From assembly GCA_019187105.1 (NCBI GenBank), contig JABAQM010000001.1:1488001-1552000 (forward strand): 64,000 nt of DNA. Reading direction: 5' to 3'. Made by a program: the position numbers and the translations under genes. The notes beneath the pieces were generated by a model, which had not been told where the DNA came from, made no database searches, and saw nothing but the letters and a program-made list of their open reading frames with translations. Shown one piece after another: positions 25,600-34,822 of this stretch (its first letter is position 1; each line of letters begins with the position of its first letter). The stretch is from Fimbriimonadaceae bacterium (GTDB lineage: Bacteria; Armatimonadota; Fimbriimonadia; Fimbriimonadales; Fimbriimonadaceae).

Positions 25600-27810
25600 T
25601 TACGTCACCGCCTCCAGCTTGGCAAAACTTTGCAAGAGCTTCTTAACGCCCGTAACGCCCGGAAAGGCAACCGTAACTTCGGCGTCATTCTTCACCGGGT
25701 TACACGAGATGACGACACCTAGCCCGAACTTGGTATGCCTAACCCGGTCACCAACGTTGAACGGTGGTTTCCAGGCCGACCTCGACGGCGCCTCTCGCCG
25801 AGGCTCGACGATCGCGTATTCGCCGCTGCGGCTCGGTCGAACTTGAGTGAGACCCCTGGGAGCGATCGTAGTCTCCGGCAGAAGGGTGGATGTGAGCTCA
25901 GGCGGAATATCATCCAAAAACCTTGAACGCCGATTAAAGGAAGGCTGGCCGAATATGGCGCGGCGGGAGGCGTGCAGCATGTGAAGCTCTTGGCGAGCTC
26001 GCGTCATGCCGACATAGCAGAGCCGGCGTTCTTCCTCAAGCTCGCTTTCCGAAGTGAGCGATCGAGAGTGGGGGAATACCCCCTCTTCCAGTCCCACCAT
26101 GTAGACCACCGGAAACTCCAAACCCTTGGCCGTGTGCAACGTCATCAGGGTCACGGCATCGCCACCGTTTTGCAGCGTATCGGCATCGCTGAGCAGCGCA
26201 ACCTGCTCCAGAAACTCACCCAGGCTGGGCTCCTCTTCGGCAGTCTGGTCATATTGCCCGGTTACGTTGAGCAGCTCTTGGAGGTTTTCAAGCCGGCTTA
26301 TCGACTCCTCCGAGTTCTCGGCCCGCAGCTCGTCCAAGTAGCCGCTCCGGTTCATGATGTGGCGCAGCACGGGCGTAACCTGCCCCCTCTGAGACATTTC
26401 CCCTGCCTCCTGCACGATGGCGACAAAGGTCCGGACGCCTTCCAGGGTCCGCCTTGTCAACCGATTTTGGAAGTCCTGGGTCGCCATCGCCTCGAACTGG
26501 CTGATCCCCATCGAAGCCGCCACCTCGGCAAGGGTCGCGATCGCAGTGTTTCCGATGCCGCGTGAAGGAACGTTGATCACACGTTTGAGCGAAATCTCGT
26601 CGCGCGGATTCAGCGCAAGTCGAAGATAGGCGATCATGTCGCGAATCTCCTTACGCTCGTAGAACCGGACGCCCCCAACCAGCACGTGAGGAATCCTCAG
26701 GGTCAGAAACACCTCTTCCATCACCCGCGACTGGGCGTTGGTTCGGTAGAGGACGGCGAAATCCTTCCACGTGCGACGCCTGCTTCTCACCTCCCGCGTA
26801 ACCGTGTCCGCGACGAGCATCGCTTCGTCTTGCTCGGTGCCCGCTTCAGACACCGATATCGGGACCCCCTCGTCGTTGGCCGTCCAGAGCTTCTTGTCCG
26901 CGCGAGACCGGTTGTGGCGGATGACTTCGTAGGCAGCCTCCAGGATCCTCTGCGTCGATCGGTAGTTCTGAGCCAAGGTAATGACTTTGGCGTCCGGATA
27001 ATCCGAACTAAACCGAAGGATGAGGGACACGTCGGCGCCGCGCCAGGCATAGATGCTCTGATCGTCGTCACCCACGATGGTGATGTTGCGGTGTTTGGCG
27101 CCGAGAAGCTGAATGAGCTTGTATTGGGCCGGATTCACGTCTTGGAACTCGTCGACCAGACAATGCAGAAAGCGCTCCTGATACTGCTCGCGCACGAGCT
27201 GCGAACTCTCCAGGAGCTCCACCGACTTCTGAATCATGTCATCGAAGTCGAGACCGTTGTTCTGCGCCAGTGCCAGTTGGTACTGCGGGAAGATCTCGGC
27301 AAGGATCCGTTCGAAGAATCCGGTGGCCTCCTTTCGATATTGCTCTGGAGTATAAAGCCGTTCTTTCGCCCAGCTGATCTGGGAAAGGACCGCCCTCGGC
27401 TGAATCGATTTGTCGTCGAGGTTCTTCTTCTTGAGGAGATCCTTCACCACCGCGATCTGGTCATCGTCGTCGAAAATGACAAAGTTACGGTCGATCCCGA
27501 TGGCCTCGCCGCTGATACGCAGCAGTCGACCGCAAATCGAGTGAAACGTTCCAACCCAGAGCGACCTGACCTGGTCCCCGACCAGCCCTTCCAGGCGCTC
27601 CTTGAGCTCGCGCGCGGCTTTGTTGGTAAAGGTAACCGCCAGGATGCGGTAAGCCGATACTCCGTTAGAGATCAAATGCGCGATGCGGTAGGTAATCACC
27701 CGGGTCTTCCCGGACCCTGCGCCGGCGAAAATCACCAAAGGTCCTCCCGCGTATCCGACCGCGGACGCTTGTTCGGGATTGAGCGAGGTGGTCTCCACCG
27801 AGGGGGGCAT
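25600..27810 (-). CDS. pcrA: ATP-dependent DNA helicase PcrA/UvrD
   Basis: PcrA/UvrD is a superfamily 1A 3'-5' helicase acting in nucleotide excision repair and replication. The 736-residue product shows motif I (GAGSGKTRV, about 30), Ia (AVTFTNKAARELKER), II (DEFQDVNP), III (GDDDQSIYAWRGAD), IV (NYRST), V (LMTLHTAKGLEFPVVYMVG) and VI (CYVGMTRAR). The C-terminal Tudor-like RNA polymerase-binding segment VGDRVRHTKFGLGVVI is present. The ATG at 27810 gives the family length; a longer frame to 27894 adds a leader that is not homologous. TAATAC (27821-27816) sits 5 bases upstream and no Shine-Dalgarno is seen. Confidence 0.94.
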   Translation of the reverse strand: MPPSVETTSLNPEQASAVGYAGGPLVIFAGAGSGKTRVITYRIAHLISNGVSAYRILAVTFTNKAARELKERLEGLVGDQVRSLWVGTFHSICGRLLRISGEAIGIDRNFVIFDDDDQIAVVKDLLKKKNLDDKSIQPRAVLSQISWAKERLYTPEQYRKEATGFFERILAEIFPQYQLALAQNNGLDFDDMIQKSVELLESSQLVREQYQERFLHCLVDEFQDVNPAQYKLIQLLGAKHRNITIVGDDDQSIYAWRGADVSLILRFSSDYPDAKVITLAQNYRSTQRILEAAYEVIRHNRSRADKKLWTANDEGVPISVSEAGTEQDEAMLVADTVTREVRSRRRTWKDFAVLYRTNAQSRVMEEVFLTLRIPHVLVGGVRFYERKEIRDMIAYLRLALNPRDEISLKRVINVPSRGIGNTAIATLAEVAASMGISQFEAMATQDFQNRLTRRTLEGVRTFVAIVQEAGEMSQRGQVTPVLRHIMNRSGYLDELRAENSEESISRLENLQELLNVTGQYDQTAEEEPSLGEFLEQVALLSDADTLQNGGDAVTLMTLHTAKGLEFPVVYMVGLEEGVFPHSRSLTSESELEEERRLCYVGMTRARQELHMLHASRRAIFGQPSFNRRSRFLDDIPPELTSTLLPETTIAPRGLTQVRPSRSGEYAIVEPRREAPSRSAWKPPFNVGDRVRHTKFGLGVVISCNPVKNDAEVTVAFPGVTGVKKLLQSFAKLEAVT

Positions 27811-27917
27811 TGGGTGTATTATGACGATGGATTGCGAGCCACGCAGGGTGTAACATGCCGTCTCGCGATTGCGTCTAGACAGGTACGAGCGCACCAGTGC
27901 GCGGAGACAAATTGACG

Positions 27918-29396
27918 ATGAAACGGTTGTTCGTTATTGCCATGACGGTCGCGTTGAGCGCGATCACCTTTGCCCAAGCGCCATTTACGATCGTAAGACC
28001 CGCCGATGGCGCCAAGGTTCGCGAGACGGTTGCCATCCGCTTCCCCAAGAACAGCATTCCCGATCGCGGTTATGTGGGAATTTACGTGAACGGCAAGTTT
28101 CTGGAAGCGACCGTTCCTCAAGTGAGCGGCGACTTCGCGATTTACTACCTCGATACGAAGGCGAAGAAGATTCCCGACGGCCCGACCACCATCGAAGCCG
28201 TCCTATATCAGGATATGGACTCCAAGACCGTGGTCCAGCAAAAGTCCTCGATCAAGGTTGATCTCGGCAACTCCTCGACGATCAAGGTGCCGAACGATGG
28301 CCTCTTGCTCCGGTACAAGTTCAAGCCGGGCAGCGAGTTCTTCTATAAGGTCGAAACCCGCGCTTCCTACGCCACGATCACCGAGGCCCAGCTGAAGCTG
28401 GGCGGTCGCGCAGCCGAGCTACCGATCGAATCCGACAATATGCGACTTCTGTACGCGATCGACGACGCTTTCAAGTCCCAGAGCGGACGACAGGGCCTCG
28501 TTCGCGTGCAAGCCTTCCCACCGCGCAATTCCAAGGGTCAGCAGTCCGAATACGCATGGCTGACGACCGAAGAGGGCCGGACGCGATTCCACGAGGACGA
28601 CATGGTCTCGCTCTACATGCGCCTGACCGATACCGGTCGCGAGATCTTCGGCTCCCTAGCGCCATATTGGCCGATGGAAGGCACGGCCGGGAAGGGTTAT
28701 GACGTCAACCTGATCCTGACCGCCCCGCTCCCCGTTCTCCCGTCCAAGCGGGTTAAGCCGGGTGACAGTTGGAACGCGCCGTTCCAGGGTGGCAAGGTCA
28801 ATATCGACAACCCCTATTCGCAGTCGAAGTTCACGACTTCCCTGCCGGCTCGTGGCGAACTCTTGGGCGTGGAATGGATGATGGGCATCCCGTGTGCGAA
28901 GATTCGCACCGCAACCGGCGTGAACACCGGCCAGCCAGGCGCAGCCGCCATGAAAGGACCTGACGGCTCGATGTCGCAAGGCAAAGTCGAGCTTGAAGAG
29001 ATCACGTGGTTTGCTCTCGATCGTGGCATGGTCGTTCGCCTCGAGCGCACCTTCACGCAGGACCTTGAAGTTCAGCGAGAAGCCGCGCCCGCAGGCGGCG
29101 GTGGCGGCGGCGGACCTGCTGGTGGCAACAATGCCGGACCGCGGTCCCAGGGCATGGGCGGCGGATCGGGTGGCAGTGGAAGCGGCCTCGGCAGCCCAGA
29201 CATGTTCAACTCCGGCAACGATCTCATGCAGTTCGAGGGCCGACCCAAGGGCGGCGGCAATCGCGGCCAGAATAGCGGACCACCCCCTAATATGGGCGGT
29301 GGCGGCTTCCAAGGCGGCCGGACCGGTGGATCGACCGCAGGACCGAAGATGTTCATGCGCATCAAGGCCCAGCAGGTCTTCATTCTGGAGAAGTAA
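27918..29396 (+). CDS. Secreted protein of unknown function with Gly-rich C-terminus
   Basis: The 492-residue product has a clear signal peptide (about 1-20, MKRLFVIAMTVALSAITFAQ). The first domain resembles an immunoglobulin-like beta-sandwich (PFTIVRPADGAKVRETVAIRF), and a longer beta-rich domain follows. The C-terminal 100 residues are Gly/Pro/Asn/Ser-rich and end in a short hydrophobic strand. The start at 27918 is preferred over 27897 because GGAG lies 11 bases upstream and the signal peptide begins there. No family was recognised. It may be co-transcribed with tatC, which starts directly after its stop. Confidence 0.72.
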   Translation: MKRLFVIAMTVALSAITFAQAPFTIVRPADGAKVRETVAIRFPKNSIPDRGYVGIYVNGKFLEATVPQVSGDFAIYYLDTKAKKIPDGPTTIEAVLYQDMDSKTVVQQKSSIKVDLGNSSTIKVPNDGLLLRYKFKPGSEFFYKVETRASYATITEAQLKLGGRAAELPIESDNMRLLYAIDDAFKSQSGRQGLVRVQAFPPRNSKGQQSEYAWLTTEEGRTRFHEDDMVSLYMRLTDTGREIFGSLAPYWPMEGTAGKGYDVNLILTAPLPVLPSKRVKPGDSWNAPFQGGKVNIDNPYSQSKFTTSLPARGELLGVEWMMGIPCAKIRTATGVNTGQPGAAAMKGPDGSMSQGKVELEEITWFALDRGMVVRLERTFTQDLEVQREAAPAGGGGGGGPAGGNNAGPRSQGMGGGSGGSGSGLGSPDMFNSGNDLMQFEGRPKGGGNRGQNSGPPPNMGGGGFQGGRTGGSTAGPKMFMRIKAQQVFILEK

Positions 29397-30209
29397 TTGG
29401 CCGGGCTAAAATTGCCCGATTCGAAAACTAACCACGTGCGAAACTCTTCCGATGACCCGGAAGAGTTTCGCGCTACTTTGGGCGAACACCTCGACGAGCT
29501 TCGAGCGCGACTAATCCGAAGTGTTGTTCTCATCGCTGCCGGCTTGGTGGCGGGTTGGTTTCTGCAGCCTTACGTTTACGAGCGGCTCAGCCATCTGGCC
29601 CGCGACAGCTTCACCCTGCCCCAAGGCGTGGAGTACAAGGAGGCGTTCAAATCCATTACCGAGCCCTTCATGCTGAAGCTGAAGGTAGCGTTCTATATCG
29701 GCCTGGTGATCGTGTTTCCCTTCGTGGTAACCCAGGTTTGGGGCTTTATCGAACCGGGCCTCAAACCCCATGAACGCAAACCCTTGAGGCGCTTGGCCCC
29801 GATCAGCGTGCTCCTCTTCCTATTGGGAGCGTTCTTCTGCTGGCTCATTCTCCCCAGCGCGTTGAACTGGTTCATCGGCTACGTGGTCGAGTTCCAAGGG
29901 GTCGAGATTATCCAGGAGCCAGGAAACCTCGTCTTCTTCATTCTCAAAATGCTGCTTGCTTTCGGTATCGGCTTCCAACTGCCGGTTGTCGTGTTCTTCC
30001 TGGCCAAGGTTGGCATCCTTGGAACCGGCACCTTAACCCGATATTGGCGGCAGGCAACCGTGATTCTCTTCTTTGGATCGGCGATGCTGACGCCCAGCAA
30101 CGACCTTTTCAGTATGCTGATGATGGCAGTACCCCTCACGATCCTCTTCTTCCTGAGCATCTGGGCGGTGAAGCTGACCAGCCGGGGATCGATCGAATCT
30201 GCGGACTGA
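29397..30209 (+). CDS. tatC: Twin-arginine translocase subunit TatC
   Basis: TatC recognises twin-arginine signal peptides and forms the core of the Tat export channel for folded proteins. The 270-residue product has the conserved LGEHLDELRARLIRS before the first membrane helix and the ITEPFMLKLKVAF segment. It has six hydrophobic segments (about 41-58, 95-115, 137-157, 177-200, 218-236, 240-258). The TTG at 29397 has GGAG 6 bases upstream; GTG 29436 is an alternative. TatA/B genes are not in this window. Confidence 0.92.
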   Translation: MAGLKLPDSKTNHVRNSSDDPEEFRATLGEHLDELRARLIRSVVLIAAGLVAGWFLQPYVYERLSHLARDSFTLPQGVEYKEAFKSITEPFMLKLKVAFYIGLVIVFPFVVTQVWGFIEPGLKPHERKPLRRLAPISVLLFLLGAFFCWLILPSALNWFIGYVVEFQGVEIIQEPGNLVFFILKMLLAFGIGFQLPVVVFFLAKVGILGTGTLTRYWRQATVILFFGSAMLTPSNDLFSMLMMAVPLTILFFLSIWAVKLTSRGSIESAD

Positions 30210-30297
30210 CGCTCTTGAACCGAACCTAATCCTGCCCGAACGCGAGCCAGTCCTTGCGCCGATCCCAACGTTTCTCAACAAGCGCATACGTGATCGT

Positions 30298-32337
30298 ATG
30301 CTCGCAGCCGGATTTGGATCGCTTTACGCGCATCAGGCCGAAGCCCTGAACCACATTGGAGCAAACCGGAATGTGGTTCTTGCCACCGGAACTGGGAGCG
30401 GCAAGTCACTCGTGTTCTGGTCGGCCGCCTCCCACCACATCGTCCAGGAGCCGATGGCCCGCGTCTTGGCCATCTTTCCGACTAAAGCGCTCGCTCAGGA
30501 CCAAGTCCAACAATTCGAGTCCTGGATTCCTCCCGAATTCGCGCGCATCGGCATCCTCGATGCCGACACGAAGCGCAGCCACCGGGCCGTGATCCGCCAG
30601 TCATCCCACGTGATCGCCACCAATCCCGACATGCTGCACGTTGGCATCCTGCCGAACCATGCCACTTGGGCCAGGTTCCTCAAATCGCTGCGGCTGATCG
30701 TCATCGACGAGCTTCACGCTTACTCCGGCGTATTCGGCGCCCACGTTGCCGGAATCCTGCGCAGGCTCTTCCGCTTGGCGAATTGGCACGGGGCAAACCC
30801 ACTGGTCGTCTCCGCCAGCGCCACTATCCTCGATCCAGCCGGGCACGCTGGTCGCCTCACAGGCCGAAGTTTCGAGGCTGTAACCCATGACGGCTCCCGC
30901 AAGTTCGAGCGCCGGATCTTCGTCCTGGATTCAACCACGTTTGACCTCCAGGCGACGGCCCGCTGGCTCGGACGTTCGGTCATCGACGGCCACAAGACTC
31001 TCGCGTTCAGCCAGAGTCGGCAAGCCGCCGAGTGGCTCACTCTGAAAACTCGCGAATTCCTGCACCGGGAGGGTTACCCCACCACCTGGGTCGAAACTTA
31101 TCGTTCAGGATTGACGGCCAAGGACCGCCGGAAGACAGAGGCAGGATTTCGTGAAGGCAGGATACTCGGCATTTCCGCAACCTCTGCGCTTGAGCTCGGC
31201 ATTGATATCGGTAGCCTTGAACGAGTCCTCTTGAACGGATATCCCGGCAGCCGCGCGTCGTTCTGGCAGCAGATTGGCCGTGTGGGACGCGGACAGGCTG
31301 GCGAGGCCTACTATCTTCCTAAACTGGATGCCCTCGACGAATATGTCGGCCGCACGCTTGGGGAGATAAGGGACCAGCCGGTCGAATCCACCCCGCTCGC
31401 GATGGACAATCCCTACGTGGCCCGCTCCCAGCTCAGGTGCGCCGCCTTCGAACGCGCTCTCGCTCCGGAAGAGGTTGATGCATGGTCACCCGCCGCTGCA
31501 GCCGCTGCCGAAACGATGGAGGAAGATGGAGAGCTCGTGCGGCAGGCTGGGCGCCTCTATTACCCCTCCCATTCCAATCCCGCGCCGCAGATTTCAATTC
31601 GTGGCAGCGGGAGAGACCAGATCAAGCTGGTCGCAGGCTTACAGGAGTTGGGCACGCTGGATAGAAGCCGCGCTCTCCGAGAAGCCCATCCCGGCGCAAT
31701 CTACCTTCATCGGGGTGAGAAGTACCGCGTTGTGGATCTGGACCTGTCGGCCGGTGTGGCGAGGATCGAGGCTGATGACGCGGCGGGAACGACCGAGCCG
31801 ATCGTCCAGCATGTCGTTTCGCGTGGGCCCGCGGCCGGACGCCGCGGAACGTTCACCTTGGAAGGAGTCACCGCGACAACTTTGGTGACCGGCCACCGAA
31901 CAACCGACCCAGTCCCGGAAACCGTATCCCTGGACCTGCCTACCGACTCTTTCGATTCGATCGGCGCCGTGACCGAAGTAGCTTGGGACGTTTCAGCGGA
32001 GGCGATCCATGGCGCCGAGCACGTTCTTGTTGCTGCCGCAACGCTCCTCACCGGTTGCCACCCCAACGACCTGCTCTCTACCTGGTCGAGCCCGTCCGAG
32101 GACGGCCCCGGTCTCCTCGCCATTTTCGACGCCTCTCCGGGTGGGAACGGAGTTACCGAGTCCGCCTTCGCCGAACTCCCCCGCTGGCTGGACACGGCTG
32201 CTTCGATTCTCGATACCTGTTCTTGCAAGGCAGGGTGCCCCTCTTGTCTCTTCAGTCCACGATGTCCCTATTCCAACGAGTGGTTGGACAAGGCTGCCAC
32301 CTTGCTCTTGCTGCGCGGCTGGGCTCGTGAAATTTAA
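30298..32337 (+). CDS. DEAD/DEAH-box helicase, MrfA/YprA-like, with DUF1998-type Cys cluster
   Basis: This superfamily 2 DNA helicase of 679 residues has the Q-motif LYAHQAEAL, Walker A ATGTGSGKS, DEAH-like VIDELHAY and SASAT. Motif V/VI segments SALELGIDIG and QQIGRVGRGQ are present. The C-terminal DUF1998/MZB region ends with a cysteine cluster (CSCKAGCPSC and a further C five residues on). MrfA helicases act in mitomycin-C and crosslink repair. The coding frame continues upstream of the ATG with a plausible family-like sequence back to about 30214, but there is no ATG, GTG or TTG before an in-frame stop. A non-canonical start is therefore possible. A pairing with MrfB nuclease is not seen. 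Confidence 0.88.
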   Translation: MLAAGFGSLYAHQAEALNHIGANRNVVLATGTGSGKSLVFWSAASHHIVQEPMARVLAIFPTKALAQDQVQQFESWIPPEFARIGILDADTKRSHRAVIRQSSHVIATNPDMLHVGILPNHATWARFLKSLRLIVIDELHAYSGVFGAHVAGILRRLFRLANWHGANPLVVSASATILDPAGHAGRLTGRSFEAVTHDGSRKFERRIFVLDSTTFDLQATARWLGRSVIDGHKTLAFSQSRQAAEWLTLKTREFLHREGYPTTWVETYRSGLTAKDRRKTEAGFREGRILGISATSALELGIDIGSLERVLLNGYPGSRASFWQQIGRVGRGQAGEAYYLPKLDALDEYVGRTLGEIRDQPVESTPLAMDNPYVARSQLRCAAFERALAPEEVDAWSPAAAAAAETMEEDGELVRQAGRLYYPSHSNPAPQISIRGSGRDQIKLVAGLQELGTLDRSRALREAHPGAIYLHRGEKYRVVDLDLSAGVARIEADDAAGTTEPIVQHVVSRGPAAGRRGTFTLEGVTATTLVTGHRTTDPVPETVSLDLPTDSFDSIGAVTEVAWDVSAEAIHGAEHVLVAAATLLTGCHPNDLLSTWSSPSEDGPGLLAIFDASPGGNGVTESAFAELPRWLDTAASILDTCSCKAGCPSCLFSPRCPYSNEWLDKAATLLLLRGWAREI

Positions 32338-32363
32338 GCCGCCAACCGATTATTTCGGAAGCG

Positions 32364-34154
32364 ATGACGCCGTTACGAGGAAAACGACTGGGTGATTTAC
32401 TGCTCGATTCGGGCCTGATCACGAGCGACCAGCTCGAAAAGGCAATCCGCTATCAGGCTGAAAAACGAATCTTGCTCGGGCAAGCCATCCATGACCTCGG
32501 TTATGCCCCAGAAATCGAGGTACTCAAGGTCGTAGCTCGGCAATTCGATGTCGATCCGTGGGACATGACCGCTCATCCTCCGGATCCAAGCGTCCGGGAT
32601 TCAATCGATGGCGAAATCTGCCGCCGCTTTGGCGTTATTCCCCTGCAGCGCAAGGAGGATCGGCTTTGGCTCGGGATGCGGAATCCGAATGATCTCGAGG
32701 TTCTCGATCTCGTACAGGGGAAGGTCAAGGAACGCGTCATCCCCGTCCTCGTGTCCGAACGACTCCTCAAGATCCAGCTTGTGGAAGCTTATGGGGACAC
32801 CATGGAAGAGAGGGTTGGCATGCTGGTTCAACAGGCCCTCGACGAATCCGTCGGGCACCGAGCCGTATATGAATCCCAAGAGACCGCCGCTTTAACCGAG
32901 GAAGACACCGCGCCGGTCGTCGAGCTTGTCAATCAGGTTTTGGGCGACGCTATCCGCTCCCATGCAAGCGATATCCACTTCGAACCGCGGCAAAATCAAG
33001 TCGATATTCGCTTTCGCATCGACGGACGACTCGTCGAAGTCCGCCAGTTTCCGAAAAGCCTCCATGGAATGGTTTGCGCGCGCATCAAGATCATGGCTGA
33101 GCTCGATATCGTCGAGCACCGCCTGCCCCAGGATGGCCGGTTCAGCGCGAAAATCGACAATCGGACGGTCGACCTGCGGATCTCCGTTCTGCCCCACTAT
33201 CACGGACCCCGGATCGTGCTTCGGATCCTCGATCGAGCGGTAGCACTGAAAAAGGTATCGGAGCTAGGCCTGAGTGACCATAACGTTCATGCGTTTACTT
33301 CCCTGATCCGCAAGCCCTACGGCATGATTCTTCTGACCGGACCTACCGGCAGCGGCAAGACGACGACGCTGTACGCCGCCCTTAACAGCCTGAAGGACGT
33401 GGCGACGAATATCATGACCTGCGAGGATCCTGTCGAGTACGACATCGAGGGAATCAACCAGTCCCAAGTTAATGAAAAGGTGGGCTTGAATTTTGCCAGT
33501 CAGCTTCGGGCCATTCTGCGACAGGACCCAGACATCGTCCTCGTCGGCGAGATTCGGGACAAGGAAACTGCAGATACGGCGATCCGGGCCGCGCTTACAG
33601 GCCACCTGGTCTTAAGCACACTTCACGCAAACGACGCCCCTAGCGCGGTTCCACGCCTTCTTGATATGGGGATTGACCCGTTCCTGCTCAGTAGCTCGCT
33701 GATCGGCGTCATTTCCCAAAGGCTCCTGCGAAGGAACTGCCCCCACTGTGCGACATCCAGGGCAATCCTTCCGCATGAACTAGCACTGCTTCAGTGCTAC
33801 TTGGGATCGACACGTGTCGAGACGCTCAAAGAGGGCACGGGATGCCCCCGCTGCAAAGAGGGCTTCCGAGGGAGAACCGGGATCCATGAAGTCATGGTCG
33901 TCACGCCCGAAGTCGGACATGCGATCGCCGATCAAAGGCCGGTCGATGCCTTGCGGAGCATCGCCAGGGAGTATGGGTACCGCACGATGCAGCACGATTC
34001 CCTGGAGCGCGTTGTGGGGGGTGAGACGACGCTCGCCGAAGCCCAGCGCCTGGTTTTCTTCGATGAGTTCCAGCGCACTAGCCAAGAGCACTTTGTCGCT
34101 AGACCATCCGACCAGGAACCCCCAGCAGAGGCCGTTAACCGGCCCGCCGCTTAG
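32364..34154 (+). CDS. pilB: Type IV pilus assembly ATPase PilB / GspE
   Basis: PilB is the hexameric ATPase that powers pilus extension or type II secretion. The 596-residue protein has the MshEN-type N-terminal domain (LGDLLLDSGLITSDQLEKA, 9-27). The ATPase core has Walker A GPTGSGKTTTLY, Asp box EDPVEYDIEG, Walker B DIVLVGEIRDKETADTA and His box GHLVLSTLHAND. The zinc-binding cysteines are CPHC and CPRC, about 40 residues apart. The remaining pil genes are not adjacent. ComEA at 36950 could act in the same uptake pathway. It overlaps the convergent response regulator by 4 bases. Confidence 0.94.
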   Translation: MTPLRGKRLGDLLLDSGLITSDQLEKAIRYQAEKRILLGQAIHDLGYAPEIEVLKVVARQFDVDPWDMTAHPPDPSVRDSIDGEICRRFGVIPLQRKEDRLWLGMRNPNDLEVLDLVQGKVKERVIPVLVSERLLKIQLVEAYGDTMEERVGMLVQQALDESVGHRAVYESQETAALTEEDTAPVVELVNQVLGDAIRSHASDIHFEPRQNQVDIRFRIDGRLVEVRQFPKSLHGMVCARIKIMAELDIVEHRLPQDGRFSAKIDNRTVDLRISVLPHYHGPRIVLRILDRAVALKKVSELGLSDHNVHAFTSLIRKPYGMILLTGPTGSGKTTTLYAALNSLKDVATNIMTCEDPVEYDIEGINQSQVNEKVGLNFASQLRAILRQDPDIVLVGEIRDKETADTAIRAALTGHLVLSTLHANDAPSAVPRLLDMGIDPFLLSSSLIGVISQRLLRRNCPHCATSRAILPHELALLQCYLGSTRVETLKEGTGCPRCKEGFRGRTGIHEVMVVTPEVGHAIADQRPVDALRSIAREYGYRTMQHDSLERVVGGETTLAEAQRLVFFDEFQRTSQEHFVARPSDQEPPAEAVNRPAA

Positions 34155-34822
34155 GCAACGAACTTGTACCCCACGCCGCGAACGGTCATAAGGCGCCGGG
34201 GGTTGCTTGGATCCTGCTCGATGCGCTCTCGGAGCCACCGTACGTGGACGTCGACGGTTCTGGAATGCACGAACGAATCCTGACCCCACACTCGATCGAG
34301 GAGGGTGTCGCGCGAAAACACCTGTCCTGCGTTTTGGGCAAGGAAGTAGAGCAAGGCGAACTCCTTCGGGGCCAGGCTGATCGGCGAATCATCCAGAAAG
34401 GTTTCGTGGGTTCTCGGGTCGATCCGCAGATTCCCTAGCTCGATTGCATCCTGGAGGACGTCGCCGGCCGTGCGGCGCAGGACGGCCTTTACCCTCGCCG
34501 CGAGCTCGGTCAAGTTGAAGGGCTTGGTGACGTAGTCGTCGCCACCAAGCTCAAGGCCGGCCACGCGATCATCTTCGCTGGCCCGCGCGGTCAGAAAAAT
34601 GATTGGCGTTCGGCTGTCACGGCGGATCGCTCTGCAGAGGTCGAAACCCGACCGATTGGGGAGCATGACATCGAGGATGATGAGGTCCGGCTTGATCTGG
34701 CGAAACGTGCGAATGCCGTCCTCAGCCGTACCGGCCTTAAAGACCGAAAAGCCTTCGCGGCGCAGCTTGTGTTCGATGGTTTCAACAATGGTGGGTTCGT
34801 CGTCGATAACGAGGACTTTCAT
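34151..34822 (-). CDS. OmpR/PhoB-family response regulator
   Basis: The 223-residue two-component regulator has a receiver domain with the acidic pair DDE at 7-9, phospho-acceptor D51, T78 and K100. The winged-helix DNA-binding domain ends LMTVRGVGYKF, typical of the OmpR family. No histidine kinase is adjacent, so it is an orphan regulator within this window. It shares the ATGA overlap with the preceding KOW-like gene, so both are likely expressed together. Its target genes are not clear. Confidence 0.94.
   Translation of the reverse strand: MKVLVIDDEPTIVETIEHKLRREGFSVFKAGTAEDGIRTFRQIKPDLIILDVMLPNRSGFDLCRAIRRDSRTPIIFLTARASEDDRVAGLELGGDDYVTKPFNLTELAARVKAVLRRTAGDVLQDAIELGNLRIDPRTHETFLDDSPISLAPKEFALLYFLAQNAGQVFSRDTLLDRVWGQDSFVHSRTVDVHVRWLRERIEQDPSNPRRLMTVRGVGYKFVA

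Noticed and set aside
26686-27915. Plus-strand open frame of 409 codons
   Set aside because: Antisense to pcrA; no recognisable domain and composition typical of a shadow frame.
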